From: an uncultured Pseudomonadales bacterium
GTDB taxonomy: Bacteria > Pseudomonadota > Gammaproteobacteria > Pseudomonadales > Azotimanducaceae
Assembly: GCA_958295875.1 (NCBI GenBank)
Contig: OY282379.1
Span: 620,001 to 684,000, forward strand
DNA: 64,000 nucleotides
Direction: 5' to 3'
Shown here piece by piece: positions 29,314 through 39,537 of the stretch. The position numbers were made by a program, and so were the translations under genes. The notes beneath the pieces are model-generated. The model was not told the origin of the DNA. It made no database searches and worked only from the letters and a program-made list of their open reading frames with translations. Position 1 is the stretch's first letter, and each line of letters begins with the position of its first letter.

Positions 29314-29568
29314 GGGCGCTCTCCTTAAGTGCCAGCAAGCCCCTCACGCTCGCTGTCCCCCTGCGAAGGGCAAGCCTATCATGGCGGCAATCGCAGCCCC
29401 GCCACGGCCTCGCGCTCGCCACACGCATGCGCCGCAGGCCACCTAAGGCGGCTGAACTCGCCCGGTTTGACAAGCGCGGCCTCCCCTGTCGATACTACGG
29501 CTTGGGCGACATTGGCCGCCGGGCAATCCAACTCTCGTTAACCTGCGTCAGGAACCGAACGTCCTCGG

Positions 29569-31470
29569 ATGAAGCGAATCACTAAGGAAGACCCCGAGAG
29601 CCGCTCTCGCGGCTTGGTGGCGGCCAACATTGCGGAGCTCGCTCGCCTATTCCCGGACGCGGTCGCCGAAGGCAAGGTGGATTTTGACACCTTGCGCGAG
29701 TTGCTTGGCGATGCATTGGACACCGGCGATGAGAGATACGGGCTGAGCTGGCACGGGAAGCACCGCGCCCGCCGCTTGGCGCTGACGCCGAGCACCGGCA
29801 CGCTGCGCCCCTGCCCAGAGGAGAGCGTTGAGTGGGATTCGACGCAAAATCTGATGATCGAGGGCGAAAACCTCGAGGTGCTCAAGCTGCTGCAAAGGAG
29901 CTACACCAACAAGGTCAAGCTCATCTACATAGATCCGCCTTACAACACCGGTAAGGACTTCGTGTACCGGGACAACTATGTGGACGGGATCAAGAACTAC
30001 CTCCAGATCACCGGGCAACTCGATGGGAACGGCGATAAGTTTTTCACGAACACCGATGCTTCCGGCCGGTTCCATACGAACTGGTTGAACATGATTTATC
30101 CGCGGTTGAAGGTTGCCCGCACCCTTCTGCGGAACGATGGGATATTGGTCATGTCGATATCCGACGCCGAGGTCCACCATCTTCGGCAAGTCCTAGACGA
30201 GCTCTACGGTTCCGACAATTTCATGGGCTGCGTAATGTGGAACTCAACGAAATCCGTTACGAATACGGCGTTGATTTCCGTTTCCCACACCTACAATTTG
30301 ATTTACGCTCGCAATAGAGATTACTTCGTCAGTAACAGGCCGGCCTTTCGGCTTGCCGAGAGTGGAAATGGTTTCGCCAACCCGGATAAGGATGAAAGGG
30401 GGCCATGGAAGCCAGATCCATTTCAAGTGGGCGGAGAACGACCAAACCAAATGTACCCAATAAAGAATCCAACGACGGGAGAAGTGTATCGACCCAATCC
30501 AGGCAGTAGTTGGAAGAACGAGTTGAAGGTGTTTGAGAAGCTCTTGGCTGACAATAGAATTGTCTTTGGCACTAAAGGCCAGGCAGGTCCGCAACGAAAG
30601 CGATTTCTGAGCGAAGCTTTGGATCGTGGCAGAGTGGCCAAAACGTGGTGGGACGACGTTGATACGACGACAAACGCAACGAGAGCGGCCAAGGAATTGA
30701 TGGGTGAGAACGTCTTCGACAATCCAAAGCCGGTGTCTTTGATTGAGCGGTTCGTTCAACTTGGCACTCATAATCCAAGTGAGTCCATTGTAATTGACTT
30801 TTTCGCTGGTTCCGGAACGACGGCGCAGGCTGTAATGCAGCGAAACTTGCTCGACCAAGGCAGCCGTCGATATATTCTAGTTCAGCTTCCAGAACCACTT
30901 GACTTGAAAAACAAAGAGCAAAAAATCGCCGCCAAATACTGCGAAAGCATCGGCCGGCCCCAGAATTTGGCGGAGTTGACTAAGGAGAGAATTCGGCGCT
31001 TCCGCGCAAGGCAAGACGCGGCATCGAAGGATGCCGACCTCGGTTTCCGCGTGTTCAAACTGGACAGCTCCAATGTCAGGACATGGGAACCCGACGAGAA
31101 GGATTTGGAGCAATCCCTGCTCGACTACGTTGAGCACATCAAGCCGAACCGCAGCGAGGACGACCTCTTCTATGAGCTCCTGCTCAAGCTCGGCTATGAT
31201 CTCTGCGCCCCTCTCGAACGGCGGGAGATCGCCGGCAAGCGCGTCAACGCCGTTGCCGGCGGTGCATTGGTCACCTGCCTAGCGGAGTCGATCAGGGCGT
31301 CGGAAGTCGATGAACTGACCTCGGGCATCGTCGCATGGCGGGATGAAATGGACGCGACGGAAGACCTTGCCGTCATCTTCCGGGACAGCGCCTTTGAGGA
31401 CGACGTGGCCAAGGCGAATGTAACGGAGATTTTGCGGCAATACGGCATCAAGGACGTAAGGAGTCTGTAA
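29569..31470 (+). CDS. Type III restriction-modification methyltransferase (Mod)
   Basis: A 633-residue site-specific adenine-N6 methyltransferase of beta-type motif order. Motif IV IDPPYNTGKDF (about residues 121-131) precedes motif I DFFAGSGTTAQAV (about 409-421). NWLNMIYPRLKVARTLLRNDG, typical of Mod proteins, is present. The target-recognition part between the motifs (bases ~30230-30900) is much richer in A+T than the flanks (four 60-base blocks counted by hand gave 43-52% G+C), indicating replacement by transfer. It methylates the recognition site and directs the Res subunit. The TAATG overlap with the next gene marks a two-gene operon. Confidence 0.93.
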   Translation: MKRITKEDPESRSRGLVAANIAELARLFPDAVAEGKVDFDTLRELLGDALDTGDERYGLSWHGKHRARRLALTPSTGTLRPCPEESVEWDSTQNLMIEGENLEVLKLLQRSYTNKVKLIYIDPPYNTGKDFVYRDNYVDGIKNYLQITGQLDGNGDKFFTNTDASGRFHTNWLNMIYPRLKVARTLLRNDGILVMSISDAEVHHLRQVLDELYGSDNFMGCVMWNSTKSVTNTALISVSHTYNLIYARNRDYFVSNRPAFRLAESGNGFANPDKDERGPWKPDPFQVGGERPNQMYPIKNPTTGEVYRPNPGSSWKNELKVFEKLLADNRIVFGTKGQAGPQRKRFLSEALDRGRVAKTWWDDVDTTTNATRAAKELMGENVFDNPKPVSLIERFVQLGTHNPSESIVIDFFAGSGTTAQAVMQRNLLDQGSRRYILVQLPEPLDLKNKEQKIAAKYCESIGRPQNLAELTKERIRRFRARQDAASKDADLGFRVFKLDSSNVRTWEPDEKDLEQSLLDYVEHIKPNRSEDDLFYELLLKLGYDLCAPLERREIAGKRVNAVAGGALVTCLAESIRASEVDELTSGIVAWRDEMDATEDLAVIFRDSAFEDDVAKANVTEILRQYGIKDVRSL

Positions 31471-34430
31471 TGCGTCTGCGGTTCGAGCCGGACTTGGACT
31501 TTCAGCAGGATGCCATCGCGGCCGTCTGTGATCTCTTTCAAGGTCAGGAGGTGTCCCGCGCCCAGTTCGCCGTGTCCCACAATCTGACAGACCAACTTCC
31601 TGGCTTTCAGGAGAGCGATCTCGGGGTTGGGAACCGGCTTCAGTTGGACGACGACGCATTGCTGGCCAATCTTCAGCAGGTGCAGTTGCGCAACGGGCTA
31701 CTGCCGGCTGATGTGTTGAAGTCCCACGACTTCACTGTGGAGATGGAGACAGGCACCGGAAAGACTTATGTTTATCTGCGCACCATCTTCGAGCTCAACC
31801 GGCACTACGGATTCACGAAGTTCATTGTTGTGGTGCCGTCGGTGGCCATCAAGGAAGGCGTCAACAAGTCCTTGGAAATCGTCGGGCCGCACCTTCGAGC
31901 GTTGTATTCTGGTGTGCCGTTCGAACACTTTGTGTACGATTCCACGAAGTTAGGGCAAGTTCGGAACTTCGCGACCAGCCCGCAAGTGCAGGTGATGGTC
32001 GTCACGGTTGGCGCCATCAACAGGCTCGATGTCAACAACATTTACCAACCGAGTGAGAAGACCGGCGGCGAGAGACCTATCGATCTAGTGCGGGCCACAA
32101 ACCCAGTGCTGATCGTCGATGAGCCGCAAAGCGTGGACGGTGGCCTAGAGGGGCGAGGGCGACAGGCGCTCCAAGAAATGAATCCACTTTGCACACTGCG
32201 TTACTCGGCCACCCATGCGGACAAGCACCACATGGTCTATCGGCTCAACGCCGTGGACGCCTACGAGCGCAAGCTGGTGAAGCAGATCGAGGTTGCCGCC
32301 GGTGTCGTCGCGGACGATCACAACCGGCCCTATGTCCGCTTAGTGGCCACGTGTCGACAGGGGAGCAACATCTGGGCCGAAGTGGAGGTGGATGTGGCGA
32401 CCCCGGCCGGCAGCGTTCGGCGCCGCACGCTGGAGTTGACCAATGGCCACGACCTAGCGCGAAAGACGCGCCGGGACCTGTACCGCGGCTACCGCATTGG
32501 CGACATCTGCGTCAAGCGCGGCAACGAATACCTCGAATTGCAGCTGCCGGATGGCGAGCAATGGATGCGCCCTGGCGACATTCACGGCGGCGCAAGTACG
32601 CTTGCCATTCACCGGGAAATGATGCGCAAGACCATCCGGGAGCATCTGGACAAGCGGCAGCGGCTTGGGCCACAGGGCATCAAGGTGCTCACCCTCTTTT
32701 TCATCGACAGGGTAGCGCACTACCGGCACTACGACGCCGACGGCAACCCTATCAAAGGCGAGTACGCTCGCATTTTCGAGGAAGAGTACCGCCGTGCGGC
32801 GAATCGCCCAGAGTATGGGCCGCTGTTCCGCGGCGTGGACGTTCAGGAAGCGGCGGCAAGCTGCCACGAAGGCTACTTTTCTATCGACCGGAAAGGTGGT
32901 TGGACCGACACCGCCGAGAACAATCAGACCAATCGAGACAACGCCGAACGCGCTTATCGGCTCATCATGCGCGACAAAGAGCGGCTGCTCAGCTGTGAGG
33001 AGCCCTTGCAGTTCATCTTCTCACATTCCGCCCTACGTGAAGGCTGGGACAATCCCAACGTTTTCCAGATTTGCGCCCTGCGCGACATCTCCACGAAACG
33101 CGAACGCCGGCAAACCATCGGCCGCGGCCTGCGCCTTTGCGTCAATCAGGACGGCGAGCGACAAAGGGGATTTGAGGTGAACACCTTGACCGTCATCGCT
33201 CGTGAAAGTTACGAGGAGTTCGCCGAAAACCTGCAGCGGGAGATCGAGGAGGAAACTGGCATTCCTTTTGGTCTAGTTGAGCCGCATTCTTTCGCATCCA
33301 TCGCCCTTGACGACGCAGACGGACAATCGGCGCAAATCGGTATTGAGCGGTCGCAGCAGCTTTGGGAGCATTTGATCGCGCAAGGCTACTTGAACAGCCG
33401 AGGTAAGACGCTCGACGCGCTGCGGGAAGCGCTGGACGGAGACGGCGTGGTTTTGCCGCCCGAATACGAACCAGCGCGGGACGCACTGACGCAATTGTTG
33501 CGCCGATTCACCACTCGCATCAAGATCAAGCGGGCCGATGAACGTCGCGCTGTGAAGCCCCGCGAGGCCGTGCTGGAGAGCCAAGAGTTCCATGCACTGT
33601 GGGACCGCATCAAACACAGGACGACTTTCCGCGTCCACTTCGACAACGAGGCAATGCTTGAAGCCTGCGCGCAGGCACTAGCCGAAGCACCGCCTTTACC
33701 CCGTCCAAAATTGCTCTGGCAAAGAGGCAAGCTTGCCTTGGACCAGGGCGGCGTTAGAGGCCAAGTGCAGACATCCACGCCTGCGTACCTCATGGAGGCA
33801 GGCGTCGACTTGCCGGACCTGTTGACCGAACTGCAGGACCGGACGGGGCTAACGCGCCGCAGCATCCAACGCATCCTCGCTGAGAGCGATCGTTTGGAAG
33901 ACTTCGCCGACAACCCGACAAAGTTCATCGAGATGGCTGCCGAAGTGATTAATCGCCGCAAGCGCTCAGCATTAGTGGATGGCGTCAAGTACCAGCGACT
34001 AGGCGATGAGCACCGCTACTCCCAAGAACTGTTCCGCAACGAAGAGCTGATCGGTTACCTCAAGAACACGATGGCGGCGCAGAAGTCTGTGTACGACTAT
34101 GTCATGTACGATTCGAAGAACGAACGCGCCTTTGCAGAGTCATTGGAGCTGTTCACGGACGTCAAGGTGTACGCGAAACTGCCGCGCTGGTTTCAGATTC
34201 CAACGCCGCTCGGCCCATACAACCCGGACTGGGCGGTCCTCATTGACCGCGACGAAGGCGAGCGGCTGTACCTAGTGGTCGAAACCAAGGGCAGCGCTTT
34301 TCTGGACGACCTGCGCAAAGCCGAACAGGGCAAGGTGGAATGTGGCAAGGCGCACTTCAAGGCCCTAGAGGTTGGCGAATCGCCAGCCGAGTATCGCGTC
34401 GTCCACAAAGCGGAAGAACTGCTGGCGTAG
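31470..34430 (+). CDS. Type III restriction enzyme, Res subunit
   Basis: A 986-residue helicase/nuclease partner of Mod. Walker A METGTGKTYVYLRT lies near residues 91-104. The DExx box is LIVDEPQSVDGG (about 213-224). Motif V/VI regions SHSALREGWDNPNVFQICAL and QTIGRGLRLCVNQ are intact. The C-terminal PD-(D/E)XK nuclease shows YNPDWAVLI and VVETKGS (about 935). It travels along or scans DNA and cuts unmethylated sites with Mod. Both subunits look complete, so the system is probably active. Base composition is lower in G+C than the housekeeping genes around it. Confidence 0.93.
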   Translation: MRLRFEPDLDFQQDAIAAVCDLFQGQEVSRAQFAVSHNLTDQLPGFQESDLGVGNRLQLDDDALLANLQQVQLRNGLLPADVLKSHDFTVEMETGTGKTYVYLRTIFELNRHYGFTKFIVVVPSVAIKEGVNKSLEIVGPHLRALYSGVPFEHFVYDSTKLGQVRNFATSPQVQVMVVTVGAINRLDVNNIYQPSEKTGGERPIDLVRATNPVLIVDEPQSVDGGLEGRGRQALQEMNPLCTLRYSATHADKHHMVYRLNAVDAYERKLVKQIEVAAGVVADDHNRPYVRLVATCRQGSNIWAEVEVDVATPAGSVRRRTLELTNGHDLARKTRRDLYRGYRIGDICVKRGNEYLELQLPDGEQWMRPGDIHGGASTLAIHREMMRKTIREHLDKRQRLGPQGIKVLTLFFIDRVAHYRHYDADGNPIKGEYARIFEEEYRRAANRPEYGPLFRGVDVQEAAASCHEGYFSIDRKGGWTDTAENNQTNRDNAERAYRLIMRDKERLLSCEEPLQFIFSHSALREGWDNPNVFQICALRDISTKRERRQTIGRGLRLCVNQDGERQRGFEVNTLTVIARESYEEFAENLQREIEEETGIPFGLVEPHSFASIALDDADGQSAQIGIERSQQLWEHLIAQGYLNSRGKTLDALREALDGDGVVLPPEYEPARDALTQLLRRFTTRIKIKRADERRAVKPREAVLESQEFHALWDRIKHRTTFRVHFDNEAMLEACAQALAEAPPLPRPKLLWQRGKLALDQGGVRGQVQTSTPAYLMEAGVDLPDLLTELQDRTGLTRRSIQRILAESDRLEDFADNPTKFIEMAAEVINRRKRSALVDGVKYQRLGDEHRYSQELFRNEELIGYLKNTMAAQKSVYDYVMYDSKNERAFAESLELFTDVKVYAKLPRWFQIPTPLGPYNPDWAVLIDRDEGERLYLVVETKGSAFLDDLRKAEQGKVECGKAHFKALEVGESPAEYRVVHKAEELLA

Positions 34431-34768
34431 CCCTACAAGCTGGCTGGCTTCACCGTCGGCCTCGGCCGAGCGACTGCGGCCTCTAGAGGCCGACTCTCGG
34501 CGTAGCGTCTCGCCAATGCCGCAAGCCGAGTGCTTCGCGCAGACCGTCCGAGACCAGTCGGCACCCGACTCGGAGATCGACCCGCTCCTGCACGTTCCCG
34601 CGCACAGCGCACGTCGGCGTCCTTCTCGAGACTGCCCGCCACAACCGCAGACGCGAACAGGCACCGCTTCAAACGCGATGGCCCCGAGCGCCGCCCGAGC
34701 CCGTCGTACAACCGCCCCCGCTTCCCATACAATCAGCCAACCATCCCGCGTTCTTGAGGGGGAACGCC
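34431..34768. other. Intergenic region between type III R-M system and acyl-CoA dehydrogenase
   Basis: About 340 bases without a convincing gene. It contains a perfect 16-base palindrome CGGCCTCTAGAGGCCG at 34477-34492, which could be a terminator remnant or binding site. A good ribosome-binding site (GAGGGGG) precedes the next gene. A short minus-strand frame across the region has no recognisable features. Confidence 0.5.
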
Positions 34769-35968
34769 ATGCTGAACCTTTCCGTTCCAGACAACGTTTC
34801 GGCGCTGCGCTCGAAGGTGCTCAACTTCGTCGAGCACGAGATCTATCCGGTGGAATCGGACATGTATTCCGAGACGCCGGAGAAGCGCCGCGCGCTGATG
34901 CGCAGCCTCATGGCCAAGGCCAAGGCGGAGGGGCTGTGGGCCCTCGGCCATCCCGAAGAGATCGGCGGCGGCGGCTTGCCATTCATGGACTACGTCTTCA
35001 TCAACGAAGTGGTCGGGCGCTCGCCCATCGCCACCGCCGCGCTCGGCACCCACTCGCTGCAAGATTCCATCATGCTGCACCGCTACGCGAACGACGAGTG
35101 GCGCGACAAGTACCTGGCACCGCTGGTGGCCGGCGAGGTGTATCCGAGCTTCGGCATGACGGAGCCGGACGTCGCCAGTTCAGACCCGACGCAACTGCAG
35201 ACCCGCGCCGAGCTCGAAGGCGACGATTGGGTCATCAACGGGCGCAAGTGGTTCACCTCCGGCGCCGCCACCGCCGCGTACACCACCGCGATGGTGCGCA
35301 CGGAGCCGGACGACACGCCGGCGCACGCAGCGTTCTCCATGATCGTGGTGCCCACGGAAACGCCCGGCTACAACATCATCCGCGACGTGCGCGTGATGGG
35401 CGACTACGACGGCCACTACGAAGTGGCGTACGACAACGTGCGGGTGCCGAAGGAGAACTTGCTGGGGCCGCGTGGCCAAGGCTTCCAAATCGCCCAACAC
35501 CGCCTAGGCCCAGGCCGCATCTTCCACTGCATGCGCTGGCTCGGCCAAGCCCAGCGCGCGTTCGACCTGATGTGCGAGCGCGCCAACTCCCGGGTGGCGT
35601 TCGGCAAGCCCTTGGGCCAGCACCAGCAGATTCAGAAGTTCATCTTCGACACGGCCTGCGAGATACAAGCCAGCCGAATGTTGACGCTGCACGCAGCGCA
35701 GAAGATTGACCAAGGCGACGAGGCGCGGGTGGAGATCGGCCTCATCAAGGTGTACGGCGCCAAGATGCTGCACAACGCCATCGACCGCGCGATTCAGGTG
35801 CATGGGGCCAAGGGCGTCACCGAAGACACGCCGCTGGAGCGCATGTACCGCCACGCCCGCTTCGCCCGCATCTACGACGGCGCGGACGAGGTGCATGTGC
35901 AAACCACGGCGCGGCGCATCCTGCGGCTTTACTCCGGCGGCGGCAGCTTCGATTTCGGCGCCCGCTAG
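34769..35968 (+). CDS. Acyl-CoA dehydrogenase
   Basis: A 399-residue FAD-dependent acyl-CoA dehydrogenase. FAD and substrate blocks PSFGMTEPDVASSDP and WVINGRKWFTSGA are present. C-terminal helices include FGKPLGQHQQIQKFIFDTA and QVHGAKGVTEDTPLERMYRHAR. The end YDGADEVHVQTTARRIL places it near the ACAD10/11-like group rather than classical short-chain enzymes. The ATG at 34769 has GAGGGGG upstream; a GTG-type start 15 bases earlier is less likely. It opens the long same-strand run ending at 45204. The acyl substrate is unknown. Confidence 0.9.
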   Translation: MLNLSVPDNVSALRSKVLNFVEHEIYPVESDMYSETPEKRRALMRSLMAKAKAEGLWALGHPEEIGGGGLPFMDYVFINEVVGRSPIATAALGTHSLQDSIMLHRYANDEWRDKYLAPLVAGEVYPSFGMTEPDVASSDPTQLQTRAELEGDDWVINGRKWFTSGAATAAYTTAMVRTEPDDTPAHAAFSMIVVPTETPGYNIIRDVRVMGDYDGHYEVAYDNVRVPKENLLGPRGQGFQIAQHRLGPGRIFHCMRWLGQAQRAFDLMCERANSRVAFGKPLGQHQQIQKFIFDTACEIQASRMLTLHAAQKIDQGDEARVEIGLIKVYGAKMLHNAIDRAIQVHGAKGVTEDTPLERMYRHARFARIYDGADEVHVQTTARRILRLYSGGGSFDFGAR

Positions 35969-36018
35969 GTGCCAGTTAGACAGGCACTCGCGTCCGGCAT
36001 TCGGGTAGGGAGGAATCC

Positions 36019-36744
36019 ATGACTGGCGAACAACCGCTGGGTTGGGGTGAGGAGCGCGTCGCCAAGGACGTGGTGGAGCGCGCCTTCGCCATCGAGGTAG
36101 CTGGGCGCCGCGTGCCGGGCGCGTGCTGGCGGCCGGAAGGCGCGGACGCCCCCACCGGCCTCGTGATGCTCGGCCACGGCGGCGGTGCGAACAAGCGCGC
36201 GCCGTATCTGCTCGCCATCGCCAGATGGCTGGCGCGACGCCACGGCATTGCCGCCTTTGCCATCGACGGCCCCGGCCACGGCGACAGGCTCCCGCCAGAC
36301 GCCGAGCCAAACTTCGAGAACGTCTGGCAGGCGCCGGAGACCACGGACAACACCATCGCAGATTGGCACGGCGCGCTGGAGTTCGTGCAGAGTGCGGTCG
36401 GCACGACGCCGCTCGGCTATTGGGGCCTCTCCATGGGCACGATGATGGGGCTGCCGCTGATTGCCGGCACGCCGGCTGTGCGGGTGGCCCTGCTCGGGCT
36501 GATGGGGGTGTGGGGGCCAACGGCGGACCGGCTGCGCCAAGACGCGCCGACACTGGCCTGCCCGGTGCGTTTCCTGGTGCAGTGGGACGACGAGATCGTG
36601 CCGCGCGAGACGGCGCTCACCTTGTTCACCCTCATCGGCAGCGAACAGAAGACGCTGCATGGCAATCCTGGCCTCCATCAAGCCGTGCCGGCGCAGGAAA
36701 TGCGCGCCTCCACGGGCTTCTTGGCCGCCCACCTCAAGGCTTAA
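36019..36744 (+). CDS. Alpha/beta hydrolase (dienelactone hydrolase-like)
   Basis: A 241-residue serine hydrolase. The oxyanion region is LGHGGGANKRAPYL, followed by AIDGPGHGDR. The nucleophile elbow is WGLSMGT (Ser ~138). The acid probably lies in VQWDDEIVP (about 195) and the His in GNPGLHQAVP. It has no signal peptide, so it acts in the cytoplasm on an ester or acyl substrate. A GGGAGG precedes the ATG. It sits between the acyl-CoA dehydrogenase and the ABC ATPase, probably in one transcript. Confidence 0.85.
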   Translation: MTGEQPLGWGEERVAKDVVERAFAIEVAGRRVPGACWRPEGADAPTGLVMLGHGGGANKRAPYLLAIARWLARRHGIAAFAIDGPGHGDRLPPDAEPNFENVWQAPETTDNTIADWHGALEFVQSAVGTTPLGYWGLSMGTMMGLPLIAGTPAVRVALLGLMGVWGPTADRLRQDAPTLACPVRFLVQWDDEIVPRETALTLFTLIGSEQKTLHGNPGLHQAVPAQEMRASTGFLAAHLKA

Positions 36745-36764
36745 GGGCACAGCGCGACGCAAGC

Positions 36765-38375
36765 GTGGCCGAGACGCTCCTACAAGTCCGCGACTTGCAT
36801 GTGAGCTTCGGCGACTTGCCCGCGGTGAAGGGCGTCTCCTTCGACATCGAGGCCGGGGAAACCGTGGCGTTGGTGGGCGAATCCGGCTCCGGGAAATCCG
36901 TCACCGCGCTGTCGGTGCTGCAGTTGTTGCCCTATCCGCTGGCGAGCCACCCGCGTGGCAGCATCCTGTTCGAGGGCGAAGAGCTCATCGGGGCAGACAA
37001 GGCGCGGCTCCTGGACGTGCGCGGCGGCAAGGTGAGCATGGTCTTCCAAGAACCGATGACCTCGCTGAATCCGCTGCACACCATCGCCAAGCAGGTGGGC
37101 GAATCGCTGGTGGTACACAAGCGGCTGCACCCCAAGGCGGCGCTGCAGCGCACGCTGGAACTGCTGCGGCGCGTGGGCCTGCAAGATGCCGAGCAGCGCC
37201 TCGGCGCCTATCCACATGAGCTTTCCGGGGGCCAGCGCCAGCGCGTGATGATCGCCATGGCGTTGGCCAACGAGCCACGCCTGCTCATTGCGGACGAACC
37301 CACCACCGCGCTGGACGTCACTATCCAGGCGCAGATTTTGGAGCTGCTGCGCGAACTGCAGGACGAGCTCGACATGGCGCTGCTGCTCATCACGCACGAT
37401 CTCGGCACGGTGCGCGCCATGGCAGACCGCGTGTGCGTGATGACCGATGGCGAGATCGTGGAAGCCGGCGAGGCCGAGCGCGTCTTCAACGCGCCGCAGC
37501 ACGCCTACACGCGGCATCTGCTCGCAGCCGAGCCAAAGGGCGAGCCGGCGCGGGACAATGCCTCGGCGCCGGTAGTGGCGGCCGCGCACGACCTCACGGT
37601 GAAGTACCCCGTCAGCAAGGGTTGGTTCGGCGCCAAGCGCTACTTCGCCGCGGTGAAGAACGTGGATGTGACGGTGCGGGCTGGCCAAACGGTGGGCGTC
37701 GTCGGCGAATCCGGCTCCGGCAAGACGACGTTGGGCCTCGCCATGCTGCGCCTCATCCGCGCCAGCGGCCGCATCCACTTCGAGAACCGCGATTTGAGCA
37801 CGATGAAGCGCCGCGCCCTCACTGGGCTGCGCCGGGACATGCAGGTGGTGTTCCAAGACCCTTACGGTTCGCTGTCGCCGCGCATGACGGTGCAGCACAT
37901 CGTCGAGGAAGGCCTGCGCGTGCATTATCCGCGCGTGCCCATCGACGAGCGGCGCAACCAAGTGGCAGCGGTGCTCACGGAAGTGGGGCTTGAGCCAGCG
38001 CACATGGACCGCTACCCGCACGAGTTCTCCGGCGGCCAGCGGCAACGCATCTCCATCGCCAGGGCCATGGTGCTGAAGCCGCGCTTCGTGGTGCTCGATG
38101 AGCCCACCTCCGCCCTCGACATGTCCGTGCAGGCGCAGATTGTGGACCTGCTGCGCGCCCTGCAACGCTCACATGACTTGGGGTATCTGTTCGTCAGCCA
38201 CGACTTGAAGGTGGTGCGCGCCCTCGCCAACTGGATCATCGTGATGCGCGATGGCGAGATCGTCGAGCAAGGGCCCGCCAACGATGTGTTTGAACGCCCG
38301 CGCCACGATTACTCGAAGGCGCTCTTCGCCGCGGCCTTGGACTTGGCCGTGGACGAACGCGCGGTGCGCCAGTAA
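36765..38375 (+). CDS. Oligopeptide/microcin-type ABC transporter ATPase, two fused domains
   Basis: A 536-residue protein with two complete nucleotide-binding domains, as in YejF and some peptide/nickel importers. The first half has [12 protein letters not shown] (Walker A), [14 protein letters not shown] (signature) and [23 protein letters not shown] (Walker B and D loop). The second half has [30 protein letters not shown] and [13 protein letters not shown]. Each half ends with the oligopeptide-type region ([23 protein letters not shown]). I start at the GTG at 36765. No permease or binding-protein gene is next to it, so its membrane partners must be elsewhere. Confidence 0.9.
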   Translation: MAETLLQVRDLHVSFGDLPAVKGVSFDIEAGETVALVGESGSGKSVTALSVLQLLPYPLASHPRGSILFEGEELIGADKARLLDVRGGKVSMVFQEPMTSLNPLHTIAKQVGESLVVHKRLHPKAALQRTLELLRRVGLQDAEQRLGAYPHELSGGQRQRVMIAMALANEPRLLIADEPTTALDVTIQAQILELLRELQDELDMALLLITHDLGTVRAMADRVCVMTDGEIVEAGEAERVFNAPQHAYTRHLLAAEPKGEPARDNASAPVVAAAHDLTVKYPVSKGWFGAKRYFAAVKNVDVTVRAGQTVGVVGESGSGKTTLGLAMLRLIRASGRIHFENRDLSTMKRRALTGLRRDMQVVFQDPYGSLSPRMTVQHIVEEGLRVHYPRVPIDERRNQVAAVLTEVGLEPAHMDRYPHEFSGGQRQRISIARAMVLKPRFVVLDEPTSALDMSVQAQIVDLLRALQRSHDLGYLFVSHDLKVVRALANWIIVMRDGEIVEQGPANDVFERPRHDYSKALFAAALDLAVDERAVRQ

Positions 38376-38390
38376 GCGGCACAGCGGCCT

Positions 38391-39506
38391 GTGGCGGTGG
38401 CGAAAACGGCCGGCCATCGAGCGCTTTGCGGGCTGGTGGCGGCCGGCGACGCCGCGGCGTTGGCGAGCGCCGCGGCCGAGGACCCGGTAGCTGCTGCCCA
38501 TTGGAAGCCCATCATGGACGCCGCCTTCGCCGGCCGGGCAGACATGGTTGCCGCCTTGATGGATGCCGGCGCGGATGCCAACGTGATCGCCGGCACCCCG
38601 GCGCGCCACACGCCCCTCGTCCGGCTGATGCAGCCGCACACGACGATTCCGAAGCACGATGGGCACAAGGAGGCCGCGGCGAAGCTCTTGGCGCTCGGCG
38701 CAGACCCGAACCTAGCCGCCGGGCCACTCGGCATGGCACCCTTGGGCTACGCTGCGATGGGCGGCTTCGTCGAGTTCGCCCGCCTGCTCATCGACGCTGG
38801 CGCCCGCGTTGGCGTTCACCTGGCGGCGGGGCTGCAAGACGCGCAAGCCCTTGCCGAAGGCATCGCCGCGGAAGGCGCCAATGCCAAGGACGCCCGCGAG
38901 CGCACGCCGTTGCACTACCTGGCGCTCTCCGGCATGTGGCAGGGCGCCGCCGGCAGCGCGCCCGCAATGGCTTGCCTTGAAGCGTTGCTGGCGGCCGGAG
39001 CAGACGTGGACGCCGCGGAACCCATCGCCGAGGGCGACGAAACATTCCACGGCACGGCGCTCTGGCGCACCATCTCTTGGCAGGGGCACGCCGAGCTTGC
39101 CAAGCGCCTGCTTGAGGCCGGCGCGAACCCCGGTGCCGCCGTGTTCGGGGCAGCCTTCCGCGGCGAACCGGCGCTCCTCGATCTGTTGCATGGCTTCGGG
39201 GCGAACTGGAACCAGCGCTTCCAAGGGCGCACTCCCCTGCTCGACCTCATGCACTTCCGCAAGCCCGGCGCCGCCATCTGGCTGATGGAGCACGGCGCGG
39301 ACGCGCGCGCCACCGACGATGCCGGGCGCACGGCGTTACACTTGGCCGCCATGCAAGGCGTGCGAGTCGATTACCTGGAGGCGCTCATTGCCCACAGCGC
39401 GGACGCCAACGCGCGCGACGCGGCCGGCCACACGCCCTTGCAGTTGGCGCAGGCGCGCCAGCGAACCAAGGCCGTCGCCTACCTGAAGCGGCAAGCGGCG
39501 GGATAG
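38391..39506 (+). CDS. Ankyrin repeat protein
   Basis: A 371-residue protein made largely of ankyrin repeats, about seven or eight units. Examples are ADMVAALMDAGADANVIAG, KEAAAKLLALGADPNLAAG, FARLLIDAGARVGVH, MACLEALLAAGADVDAAE, AELAKRLLEAGANPGA and GRTALHLAAMQGVRVDY. It has no signal peptide or membrane span, so it is probably a cytoplasmic binding scaffold. GTG is the assigned start. It lies 15 bases after the ABC ATPase and 31 before the aldo/keto reductase, inside an apparent metabolic operon. The partner is unknown. Confidence 0.88.
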   Translation: MAVAKTAGHRALCGLVAAGDAAALASAAAEDPVAAAHWKPIMDAAFAGRADMVAALMDAGADANVIAGTPARHTPLVRLMQPHTTIPKHDGHKEAAAKLLALGADPNLAAGPLGMAPLGYAAMGGFVEFARLLIDAGARVGVHLAAGLQDAQALAEGIAAEGANAKDARERTPLHYLALSGMWQGAAGSAPAMACLEALLAAGADVDAAEPIAEGDETFHGTALWRTISWQGHAELAKRLLEAGANPGAAVFGAAFRGEPALLDLLHGFGANWNQRFQGRTPLLDLMHFRKPGAAIWLMEHGADARATDDAGRTALHLAAMQGVRVDYLEALIAHSADANARDAAGHTPLQLAQARQRTKAVAYLKRQAAG

Positions 39507-39537
39507 ACCAACTTCAGCGGCCGATGTAGGGGTGCCG

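Noticed and set aside
34433..34732. 99-residue minus-strand frame in the 34431-34768 gap
   Set aside because: No motif, unusual composition and no ribosome-binding site.
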